Below, one piece after another: positions 57,407-64,000 of a DNA stretch of 64,000 nucleotides (the first letter of the stretch is position 1; each line of letters opens with the position of its first letter). The notes beneath the pieces were generated by a model, which did no database searches, was not told the DNA's origin, and saw only the letters and a program-made list of their open reading frames with translations. A program made the translations under genes and the position numbers. This DNA comes from Phocaeicola faecicola (GTDB taxonomy: Bacteria > Bacteroidota > Bacteroidia > Bacteroidales > Bacteroidaceae): the NCBI RefSeq assembly GCF_013618865.1, contig NZ_JABSOE010000011.1, forward strand, positions 1 through 64,000, given 5' to 3'.

Positions 57407-58678
57407 ATGAAAGTTTTAATGTTTGGTTGGGAATTTCCTCCTCATATTTTAGGAGGTTTGGGTACTGCGAGCTATGGACTGACAAAAGGTATGTCGCAGC
57501 AGCCGGATATGGATATCACGTTCTGTATTCCCAAGCCGTGGGGAGATGAAGATCAGAGTTTCTTGAAAATCATAGGTATGAACAGTGTGCCCATCGTATG
57601 GCGCGATGTACAGTGGGACTATGTGAACAGCCGCGTAGGACATTATATGGATCCGCAGTTGTATTACGACTTGCGCGACCATATCTATGCCGACTTCAAT
57701 TATATGCATACCAACGACCTGGGCTGTATGGAGTTCTCCGGAAGATATCCGGATAACTTGCACGAGGAAATCAACAACTATTCCATCGTAGCAGGTGTGG
57801 TAGCCCGTCAGCAGCAGTTTGATATCATCCACTCTCACGACTGGCTGACTTATCCGGCAGGTATTCATGCCAAGCAGATTTCCGGAAAACCGCTGGTTAT
57901 CCACGTACATGCTACCGACTTCGACCGCAGCCGCGGTAATGTGAATCCTACGGTATATGCGATTGAAAAGAACGGTATGGACCATGCCGATTGTATCATG
58001 TGTGTGAGCGAACTGACTCGTCAGACTGTAATTCATAAATATTATCAGGATCCTCGCAAGTGCTTTACCATGCACAATGCGGTGTCTCCTCTTCCAAAGG
58101 AAATCCAGGACATTGTTCCGAGAAAGAACCCGAAAGAGAAAATCGTCACTTTCCTTGGACGTATTACCATGCAGAAAGGACCGGAATATTTCGTGGAAGC
58201 GGCTGCCATGGTATTGAAACGTACCCGTAACATCCGTTTCGTAATGGCCGGAAGCGGGGATATGATGAATGCCATGATCCGTCTGGCTGCCGAAAGAGGC
58301 ATTGCCGACCGTTTCCATTTCCCGGGCTTCATGAAAGGAAAACAGGTATATGAAGTATTGAAAGCCAGTGATGTGTATATCATGCCTTCGGTATCTGAGC
58401 CGTTCGGTATTTCTCCGCTGGAAGCAATGCAGTGCAGTGTACCTACCATCATCTCCAAGCAGTCGGGATGTGCCGAAATTCTGGAGAAATGTATTAAAAC
58501 CGATTATTGGGATATTCACGCTATGGCGGATGCCATATATTCTATCTGTACCAATCCTTCGCTGTACGAATACCTGAGAGATGAAGGTAAGAAGGAAGTG
58601 GACAATATCGTTTGGGAGAAGGTTGGCCTGAAGGTGCGTGCCTTGTATGATCAGGTCTTGAATAATTATGGTAAATAA
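57407..58678 (+). CDS. Glycogen-synthase-like glycosyltransferase (GT4)
   Basis: A 423-residue GT4 enzyme. The N-terminal KVLMFGWEFPPHILGGLGTASYGLTKGM (2-29) is the glycogen/starch-synthase-like loop, followed by FDIIHSHDWLTYPAGIHAKQISGKPLVIHVHATDFDRSRG (about 139-178). The donor half has VTFLGRITMQKGPEYFVEAA (about 247-266) and SVSEPFGISPLEAMQCSVPTIISKQSGCAEIL (about 326-357). Given the flanking debranching and GH57 genes, it probably extends alpha-1,4-glucan, as in archaeal and thermophilic glycogen pathways; the donor (UDP- or ADP-glucose) is not clear. It is 16 bases after the debranching gene. Confidence 0.88.
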   Translation: MKVLMFGWEFPPHILGGLGTASYGLTKGMSQQPDMDITFCIPKPWGDEDQSFLKIIGMNSVPIVWRDVQWDYVNSRVGHYMDPQLYYDLRDHIYADFNYMHTNDLGCMEFSGRYPDNLHEEINNYSIVAGVVARQQQFDIIHSHDWLTYPAGIHAKQISGKPLVIHVHATDFDRSRGNVNPTVYAIEKNGMDHADCIMCVSELTRQTVIHKYYQDPRKCFTMHNAVSPLPKEIQDIVPRKNPKEKIVTFLGRITMQKGPEYFVEAAAMVLKRTRNIRFVMAGSGDMMNAMIRLAAERGIADRFHFPGFMKGKQVYEVLKASDVYIMPSVSEPFGISPLEAMQCSVPTIISKQSGCAEILEKCIKTDYWDIHAMADAIYSICTNPSLYEYLRDEGKKEVDNIVWEKVGLKVRALYDQVLNNYGK

Positions 58679-58695
58679 CAAACATTCGGAAATTT

Positions 58696-60066
58696 ATGAA
58701 AACAATCTGTCTTTACTTTGAAGTACATCAGATTACTCACTTAAAACGTTATCGTTTTTTTGAAATAGGCAGTGATCACTATTATTACGATGATTATGCC
58801 AACGAACAGGGCATCAACGAGGTGGCTGAACGCTCTTATATTCCTGCCCTGAAAACCCTGATCGGAATGGCGAAAGAGAACGAAGGAGAATTCAAGGTAG
58901 CTCTTTCTATCTCGGGTGTGGCTCTCGAACAGCTCGAAATCTATGCTCCGGCAGTGATTGAACTGTTGCACGAACTGAATGCAACCGGCTGCTGTGAATT
59001 TATCTGCGAGCCTTATTCTCACGGCTTGTCTTCACTCATCAGCGAAGAATGCTTCCGTGAAGAAGTTGAACGCATGCGCCGCAAAGTGAAAGATTACTTC
59101 GGACAGGAACCGAAGGTATTCCGTAACTCCAGCTTGATTTATGACAACGAAATCGGTGGTATCGTGGCAAGCATGGGATTCAAGGGTATGCTGATTGAAG
59201 GTGCAAAACATGTACTGGGATGGAAGAGTCCTCACTACCTGTATCACTGCACGGAGAACCCGAACCTGAAGCTGCTGATGCGTGACTTCAAGTTGTCGGA
59301 TGATATCAGCCTGCGCTTCTCTAACTCTGACTGGAACGAATATCCGCTGTTTGCCGACAAGTACATCGGATGGATTGCTTCTATGCCGGAAAATGAGCAG
59401 GTAATCAATATTTTCATGGAACTGTCTGCACTGGGTGTATTCCAGCCGCTTTCTTCCAACATCCTGGAATTCCTGAAGGCGTTGCCGGTATGTGCTAAGC
59501 AGCAGGGCATCACATTCTCTACTCCTTCTGAAATCGTTACCAAACTGAAATCGGTTGACATGATGGACGTGCCTTATCCGATGTCATGGGTAGACGAAGA
59601 AAGAGACATCAGCCCGTGGTTGGGTAACGTGATGCAGCGTGAAGCCTTCAACAAATTGTACAGCGTGGCAGAACGCGTATATCTGTGCGAAGACAAGCGT
59701 ATCAAACAGGACTGGTATTACTTGCAGGCCAGCAACAACTTCCGTTTCATGACTACTAAGGAAACCGGTGTGGCATTGAACAGAGGTATCTATGATTCTG
59801 CATACGATGCGTTTACCAACTACATGAATATCCTGGGCGACTTCCTGGGACGTGTGGATGCGTTGTATCCGGTAGACATGGACAATGAAGAACTGGGTTC
59901 ACTGCTGACTACTATCAAGAATCAGGGAGAAGAACTGGTACAGTTGAATGATGAGGTAGCCAAATTGAAGAAAGCCTTGGCTAAGGCTGAAAAACAGGCC
60001 GGCGAAAAGAAGGCTGAAAAGAAGGAGACTGCTGCTAAGACAACTGCCAGAAAGACTAAAAAATAA
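58696..60066 (+). CDS. GH57-family alpha-glucan hydrolase
   Basis: A 456-residue protein of glycoside hydrolase family 57. Conserved parts are YFEVHQITHLKRYRFFEIGSDHYYYDD (about 7-33), ATGCCEFICEPYSHGLSSLISEECF (about 95-119, with a conserved Glu in the family's position) and EPKVFRNSSLIYDNEIGGIVASMGFKGMLIEGAKHVLGWKSPH (about 137-180). It has a coiled coil (about 405-435) and a Lys/Glu/Ala/Thr-rich tail (EKKAEKKETAAKTTARKTKK) likely to be disordered. It may act as an alpha-amylase or branching enzyme. It is the third gene of the operon. Confidence 0.92.
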   Translation: MKTICLYFEVHQITHLKRYRFFEIGSDHYYYDDYANEQGINEVAERSYIPALKTLIGMAKENEGEFKVALSISGVALEQLEIYAPAVIELLHELNATGCCEFICEPYSHGLSSLISEECFREEVERMRRKVKDYFGQEPKVFRNSSLIYDNEIGGIVASMGFKGMLIEGAKHVLGWKSPHYLYHCTENPNLKLLMRDFKLSDDISLRFSNSDWNEYPLFADKYIGWIASMPENEQVINIFMELSALGVFQPLSSNILEFLKALPVCAKQQGITFSTPSEIVTKLKSVDMMDVPYPMSWVDEERDISPWLGNVMQREAFNKLYSVAERVYLCEDKRIKQDWYYLQASNNFRFMTTKETGVALNRGIYDSAYDAFTNYMNILGDFLGRVDALYPVDMDNEELGSLLTTIKNQGEELVQLNDEVAKLKKALAKAEKQAGEKKAEKKETAAKTTARKTKK

Positions 60067-60123
60067 GAATTATTCTTCACTTAAAGCAGAGGGGAAGTAA
60101 CTGGTTTTTCGGTTGCTTCAAAT

Positions 60124-60168
60124 AAAGGAACAGGATGTGGTAAGGGGAAGCCATGTCTTGTTCCTTTT
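60124..60168 (+). terminator. Terminator of the alpha-glucan operon
   Basis: A stem (AAAGGAACA and TGTTCCTTT) with weaker inner pairs and a T-run, about 60 bases after the GH57 stop. Confidence 0.75.
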
Positions 60169-60580
60169 CTTGTTTGCGGACCGGCGTTTTTGGGGAAACG
60201 AAGAATCTGGAGTTGGTTGGGCTCACAGGGTGGCCTGTCGGGGGATAACCGGTTATTCCATTCCGGATAACCGTGAATTTCTCTTTCTTCCGTTTTGCAA
60301 AAGAAACCACCTGCAGGAACCAAAAATAACCGCCAGCGCAGTTTTAAGAATCAACGTCTTCATTTCATTAATCGGCGACGCTGATTAATAAAACCGCAGC
60401 GGTAAGGCAAATATCATTCAAGACGGTGGCATGAAACAAATCAGATACTGTAATGTATATGCCGGCTCATTTGCAAAAATAATCCGATGAATCCTTCCGC
60501 CGTTATCCGGCGAGTCTTTCTGTCTCAAATTCTCTAAATATCCAGACTTGGCGCATAAATGCACCAGATTTTTACGTGGA
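60169..60580. other. Structured non-coding region
   Basis: About 410 bases without a gene. It contains several palindromes: a perfect 12-bp ATAACCGGTTAT (60245-60256), a direct repeat GGATAACCG (60243-60251 and 60265-60273) and a 23-bp near-perfect palindrome with arms ATTAATC/GATTAAT (60367-60389). No T-run follows them. They could be operators or part of an RNA. Confidence 0.5.
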
Positions 60581-60613
60581 TGTGCATTTTTCTCTTGATA
60601 TTATGTAACTTTG
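60581..60613 (+). promoter_or_regulatory. Candidate promoter of the YigZ-family gene
   Basis: TGTG (60581-60584), a 21-base spacer and TAACTTTG (60606-60613). The transcript would have a leader of about 145 bases before the ATG. Confidence 0.5.
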
Positions 60614-60763
60614 TGTCGCTTTGAGGCTGCTGGAAGCCGGTACGGTACTGCCGGAATGCTTTGCCGACTGCCTTTGTGGGAGTCCGGATGCCGGTCGGTA
60701 CACGCTTTGCATTGCGCCGCAGCCCGTGAATAATGAGGAAGATAGTTTGTTTTTTAATTAGAA

Positions 60764-61378
60764 ATGATTTGCCAAGTGGAAGATACCTATAAAACCATTC
60801 TCAGCCGTTCGGAATCGATTTATACCGAAAAAAGGAGTAAGTTCATCGCCATTGCCCTTCCCGTACGTACGTTGTCCGAAGTCAAGGATTACCTGGAGGA
60901 ATACCAGAAGAAATATTATGACGCCCGGCACGTATGCTATGCCTATATGCTGGGAGCAGAGCGGAAGGAGTTCCGTGCCAATGACAACGGCGAACCCTCG
61001 GGAACGGCAGGGAAACCGATTCTGGGGCAGATCAATTCGAAGGAGCTGACGGATGTCCTGGTAATCGTGGTCCGCTACTTCGGCGGAATCAAACTGGGCA
61101 CGAGCGGACTCATCGTGGCTTATCGTACTGCAGCCGCACAGGCGCTGGAGGAGGCGGAGGTGATAGAGAAGACCGTGGACGAGGAAGTGACGGTGATTTT
61201 TGAATATCCGTTTATGAACGACGTCATGCGCATCGTCAAGGAAGAGGAACCGGAGATTCTGGAGCAGACATACGACATGGACTGCCTGATGCGCCTCCGT
61301 ATCCGCAAGTCGGCAATGCCCCGCATGCGGGCACGGCTGGAGAAAGTGGAGACCCTGCGTTTTCCCGAGCCGGTGTAA
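60764..61378 (+). CDS. YigZ/IMPACT-family protein
   Basis: A 204-residue protein of the UPF0029/IMPACT family. Conserved motifs are SESIYTEKRSKFIAIALPVRTLSEVKDYLEEYQKKYYDARHVCYAYMLG (about 17-65), NDNGEPSGTAGKPILGQI (about 73-90) and VIVVRYFGGIKLGTSGLIVAYRTAAAQAL (about 99-127). The C-terminal half adopts an EF-G domain-V-like fold in solved members. Function is not well defined; eukaryotic relatives modulate GCN2. It is monocistronic, upstream of the porin gene, from which a separate -7 element divides it. Confidence 0.92.
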   Translation: MICQVEDTYKTILSRSESIYTEKRSKFIAIALPVRTLSEVKDYLEEYQKKYYDARHVCYAYMLGAERKEFRANDNGEPSGTAGKPILGQINSKELTDVLVIVVRYFGGIKLGTSGLIVAYRTAAAQALEEAEVIEKTVDEEVTVIFEYPFMNDVMRIVKEEEPEILEQTYDMDCLMRLRIRKSAMPRMRARLEKVETLRFPEPV

Positions 61379-61422
61379 CGGTATTGTAATACTAATGACA
61401 TAATCTGTTTATCCCGGCATCC

Positions 61423-61430
61423 TACTTTTG
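61423..61430 (+). promoter_or_regulatory. -7 element of the porin/pst cluster
   Basis: TACTTTTG, about 38 bases ahead of the porin ATG. No TTTG is in the -33 position. Instead a short palindrome (GTATTGTAATAC, 61381-61392) lies 30 bases upstream, as might suit an activator such as a phosphate response regulator; this is inference. Confidence 0.55.
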
Positions 61431-61468
61431 CTCCCGGAAAATAAAAAACAAAGTTGAGCAAAAGAAAT

Positions 61469-62464
61469 ATGATAGAACGAAGTATGTTGGTTCTGGGAAT
61501 TGCGGGCTGTGCATGCACTGCAGTCCATGCCGGTAATTCCGATGTGGAAACGCAGACAAACACACCGAAAGGTAAGGCGATAATCACCATTTATTCTGAC
61601 ATCCATTCCGGATTCGGACAGGTAAACGATGACCGGGGCTTTAATCTTGACAGAGCTTATCTGGGTTACCAGTATGATTTGTCCGGGTCACTGCAGATAA
61701 AGGCCGTGGCCGACTTCGGTCAGGTTAAGGAGGTGAATGACTATCAGAGGATAGGTTTCATCAAAAATGCACTGGTATCCTGGAAGCGGAACAAATGGAC
61801 GCTGAATGCCGGCTTGATTTCTACTACTCAGTTCAAGTTGCAGGAAGACTTTTGGGGAAAGCGTTATATCATGAAATCTTTCCAGGACGAATATAAATTC
61901 GGCAGCAGTGCCGACCTGGCTGTCTCGGCTGCTTATTCATTCAATTCCATTATTTCGGCAGATGCGATTGTAGCCAATGGAGAAGGTTACAAGAGACTGC
62001 AGGTACAGGACGGTCTGCTGTATGGGGCAGGCGTCACCCTTACTCCGTGTAAAGGTCTTTCTGTACGTCTGTACGGATCGTACAATGAGGGCACCCAGCC
62101 TTCGGAAAAAGGCATCGTCAGCTTCGCCTCTTTTGTAGGATACAAGCATACTGACTTCTCGGTGGCTGCCGAATACAATTATCAGAAAAACAGCAATTAT
62201 ACTTCCGGATGCGATCAGGGGGGTGTCTCGGTATATGCCAATGTGAACCTGAACAAGAAAGTCGGACTTTTCGGACGCTGGGATTATCTGGAGTCGAAAG
62301 GACGCTGGAACATCGATGCCGACGGAATGACCGGGGTGGTCGGAGCCGAATTCAAATTGGGAAAATACATTTCCCTGTCTCCGAACTTCCGGATCAATGT
62401 GCCGAAAGCGGACAATTCTCCGAATGTATATTATGCTTACCTGAATGCTTCCTTTGCAATCTGA
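61469..62464 (+). CDS. Porin-like outer-membrane beta-barrel
   Basis: A 331-residue predicted outer-membrane protein. The signal peptide MIERSMLVLGIAGCACTAVHA (1-21) is followed by alternating amphipathic strands with aromatic ends (KAIITIYSDIHSGFG, LDRAYLGYQYDLSGSLQIKAVADFGQ, KNALVSWKRNKWTLNAGLISTT, LSVRLYGSYNEG) ending in VYYAYLNASFAI with a terminal hydrophobic residue. Immediately downstream are pstS and pstC, so it is probably a phosphate-selective or phosphate-induced porin. The start is the ATG at 61469; an in-frame TTG lies 15 bases earlier. Confidence 0.75.
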   Translation: MIERSMLVLGIAGCACTAVHAGNSDVETQTNTPKGKAIITIYSDIHSGFGQVNDDRGFNLDRAYLGYQYDLSGSLQIKAVADFGQVKEVNDYQRIGFIKNALVSWKRNKWTLNAGLISTTQFKLQEDFWGKRYIMKSFQDEYKFGSSADLAVSAAYSFNSIISADAIVANGEGYKRLQVQDGLLYGAGVTLTPCKGLSVRLYGSYNEGTQPSEKGIVSFASFVGYKHTDFSVAAEYNYQKNSNYTSGCDQGGVSVYANVNLNKKVGLFGRWDYLESKGRWNIDADGMTGVVGAEFKLGKYISLSPNFRINVPKADNSPNVYYAYLNASFAI

Positions 62465-62526
62465 TGAGGGGCTTCGGAAACTGTGAATCTTAATCGAAAA
62501 CAACTATTATACTAATTTACATAGCA

Positions 62527-63579
62527 ATGAAAAAGTATTATTATCCTTTGGTAGCAGGCTTGATGGCAATGGCTGTATGCGCCTGCGGTGGACAGAAATC
62601 AAGTGGTGAATCAGTAGAACTGACTGGGGCTGGAGCTACGTTTCCTCTGCCTTTTTACAATATGACTTTTGAAGGATACAGTGCAACGCACGCCGACCGT
62701 GTATCTTATGGCGGCATCGGCAGTGGCGGTGGTGTACGTAACCTGAAGGACGGAATCGTGGACTTTGCGGGAAGTGATGCCTTCCTGAGCGACAAGGAAA
62801 TGACTGAAATGCCGGCTGTGGTACATATCCCGACCTGTATGGGAGCGGTGGTACTGGCTTACAACTTGCCGGATGTAGTGAAACTGAATCTGTCGGGTGA
62901 GGTGATTGCCGATATCTATGCCGGAAAGATTACCGACTGGAACGATGCTCGCCTGCAGGAACTGAATCCGGACGTGAAACTGCCGGCCAAGAAAATCATT
63001 CTGGCTTTCCGTTCGGACGGTAGCGGTACGACTTTCGTGTTTACCGATTATCTGTCAAAGGTCAGCGAAAACTGGAAGAATACCTACGGGGCAGGAAAGA
63101 CAGTTGACTTCCCTGTCGGACAGGCTGCAAAAGGTAATCCGGGTGTAGCCGGCATCATTGCACAGACTCCTTATTCTTTGGGATACATCGGTTCTGAATA
63201 TGCATTTGCACAGAAGATTCCTTGTGCCAGTGTCATCAATGCACAGGGCGAGGCCGTACTGCCGGATACAAAGAGCATTTCTGCGGCTGCCGGTGAGATT
63301 CCGCAGGATACCCGCTGCTCCATTACCAATGCCGATGCACCGGGAGCTTATCCTATCAGCTGTTTCACCTGGTTGCTGATTTACAAGGAACAGGATTATT
63401 CAAGCCGTTCTGAAGCTCAGGCAAAGGCTACGCTGGAACTGATGAAATACATTCTGAGCGACAGCATCCAGCAGACTACAGAGGCTGTACATTATGCTCC
63501 GCTGCCTAAGAAGGCTGTCGAACTGAGCCTGAACAACCTGAAAGAGGTAACTTACAAAGGTCAGCCGGTTCTGAAATAA
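62527..63579 (+). CDS. pstS: Phosphate-binding protein PstS
   Basis: A 350-residue ABC-transporter substrate-binding lipoprotein. The signal ends at AVCAC (about 16-20). Phosphate-binding motifs are TGAGATFPLPFYNMTFEGY (about 33-51), SYGGIGSGGGVRNLKDGIVDFAGSDAFL (about 60-87), and RSDGSGTTFVFTDYLSKVSENW (about 162-183) with the conserved Ser/Arg/Asp/Thr ligands, then GNPGVAGIIAQTPYSLGYIG. It delivers phosphate to the PstCAB permease. pstC starts 42 bases later. Confidence 0.95.
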   Translation: MKKYYYPLVAGLMAMAVCACGGQKSSGESVELTGAGATFPLPFYNMTFEGYSATHADRVSYGGIGSGGGVRNLKDGIVDFAGSDAFLSDKEMTEMPAVVHIPTCMGAVVLAYNLPDVVKLNLSGEVIADIYAGKITDWNDARLQELNPDVKLPAKKIILAFRSDGSGTTFVFTDYLSKVSENWKNTYGAGKTVDFPVGQAAKGNPGVAGIIAQTPYSLGYIGSEYAFAQKIPCASVINAQGEAVLPDTKSISAAAGEIPQDTRCSITNADAPGAYPISCFTWLLIYKEQDYSSRSEAQAKATLELMKYILSDSIQQTTEAVHYAPLPKKAVELSLNNLKEVTYKGQPVLK

Positions 63580-63621
63580 GCAGACGCAATAAAGGTTTAA
63601 CTTGATAAAGTAAGATCGGTT

Positions 63622-64000
63622 ATGCAAGACAAGATATTCAGAGGCTTGCTGATTGCATCGGCTGTGGTTATTCCAATCATCGGTGGGGGAATTGTCTATT
63701 CCCTCACAGCCGATGCTTCCGGAGCGTTTGAACACTTTGGATTCTGGAATTTCATATTTTCGGACGACTGGGTGACCACATCGGGAAAAGAAAGCTATGG
63801 AGCACTTCCGTTCATTACGGGTACGTTGCTGACTACCTTTCTGGCATTGCTCATGTGCATCCCGTTTTCCTTGCCGGTGGCCCTGTTTACGGGTGAGTAT
63901 TTCCGGGGAAAGAAGATTGCGGCCATATTGGGTACGGTAGTCGACCTGCTGGCAGGTATCCCTTCCATCATCTACGGTTTGTGGGGATTCTACGTGCTGC
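63622..64000 (+). CDS. pstC: Phosphate ABC transporter permease PstC (5' part)
   Basis: An open frame from the ATG at 63622 runs past the window edge; 126 residues are visible. It begins MQDKIFRGLLIASAVVIPIIGGGIVYSLT, with the first helix, then a periplasmic-type loop (FEHFGFWNFIFSDDWVTTSGKESYGALPFITGTLLTTFLALLMCIPFSLPVALFTGEYF), and the EAA-like part VVDLLAGIPSIIYGLWGFYVL, typical of PstC. pstA, pstB and phoU are expected to follow beyond the edge. Confidence 0.93.
   Translation, partial: MQDKIFRGLLIASAVVIPIIGGGIVYSLTADASGAFEHFGFWNFIFSDDWVTTSGKESYGALPFITGTLLTTFLALLMCIPFSLPVALFTGEYFRGKKIAAILGTVVDLLAGIPSIIYGLWGFYVL

Noticed and set aside
57449-58681. 410-codon minus-strand frame
   Set aside because: It is antisense to the GT4 glycogen-synthase-like gene, whose motifs are complete.

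Overview
The window looks like chromosomal DNA of a gut-type Bacteroidales species (Bacteroides/Phocaeicola-like). The reasons are a SusC/SusD pair, a Bacteroides-style exopolysaccharide locus, the HU-like/DUF4248/amidase module, a PPi-dependent phosphofructokinase, a GH57/GT4/debranching glycogen cluster, and many Bacteroidales -7 elements (TAnnTTTG), several with a TTTG-like -33 element about 19 bases upstream. The assignment is by content only; no rRNA is present.

Region 1 (1-19.9 kb, minus strand) is a Wzx/Wzy-type capsule or exopolysaccharide operon. In transcription order it holds a HAD-family gene, the Wza-like export lipoprotein, the Wzc-like tyrosine kinase, a WecA-like initiating transferase, nucleotide-sugar genes for a hexosaminuronic acid (epimerase plus 6-dehydrogenase) and for L-FucNAc (CapE, CapF, CapG plus a WbuC-type cupin), glycosyltransferases, an acyltransferase, a WecG/TagA transferase, flippase and polymerase. 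The distal 6.3 kb is strikingly AT-rich, as expected of exchangeable serotype genes. The operon runs out next to what looks like the end of an IS66-type element at the left edge.

Region 2 (19.9-23.9 kb) has the operon leader with several inverted repeats, an unrecognised gene with a likely A-tract frameshift at its start, and a plus-strand module of two HU-like DNA-binding proteins, a DUF4248-type protein, a 32-residue hydrophobic microprotein and an N-acetylmuramoyl-L-alanine amidase. It is followed by a minus-strand array of three tRNA-Gly(TCC)/tRNA-Tyr(GTA) pairs with a near-consensus promoter.

Region 3 (23.9-45.5 kb) is core metabolism and maintenance: ribH, a TPR membrane protein, recF, a DUF721 gene, 5-formyl-THF cyclo-ligase, an orphan SusC/SusD pair, a minus-strand operon of M3 peptidase, lipoprotein, dCMP deaminase and S41 protease, a Crp-like regulator, marC, mnmA, a YgiQ radical SAM protein and a large secreted amidase/golvesin-domain protein.

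Region 4 (45.7-64 kb) contains a DUF4838 glycosidase-like gene broken by a one-base frameshift, YccF and GH25 lysozyme genes, PPi-phosphofructokinase, a phospholipid acyltransferase, an aquaporin, a histidine phosphatase, an NlpE-like lipoprotein, a three-gene glycogen/alpha-glucan operon, a YigZ protein, and the start of a phosphate-uptake cluster (porin-like barrel, pstS, pstC) that runs off the right edge.
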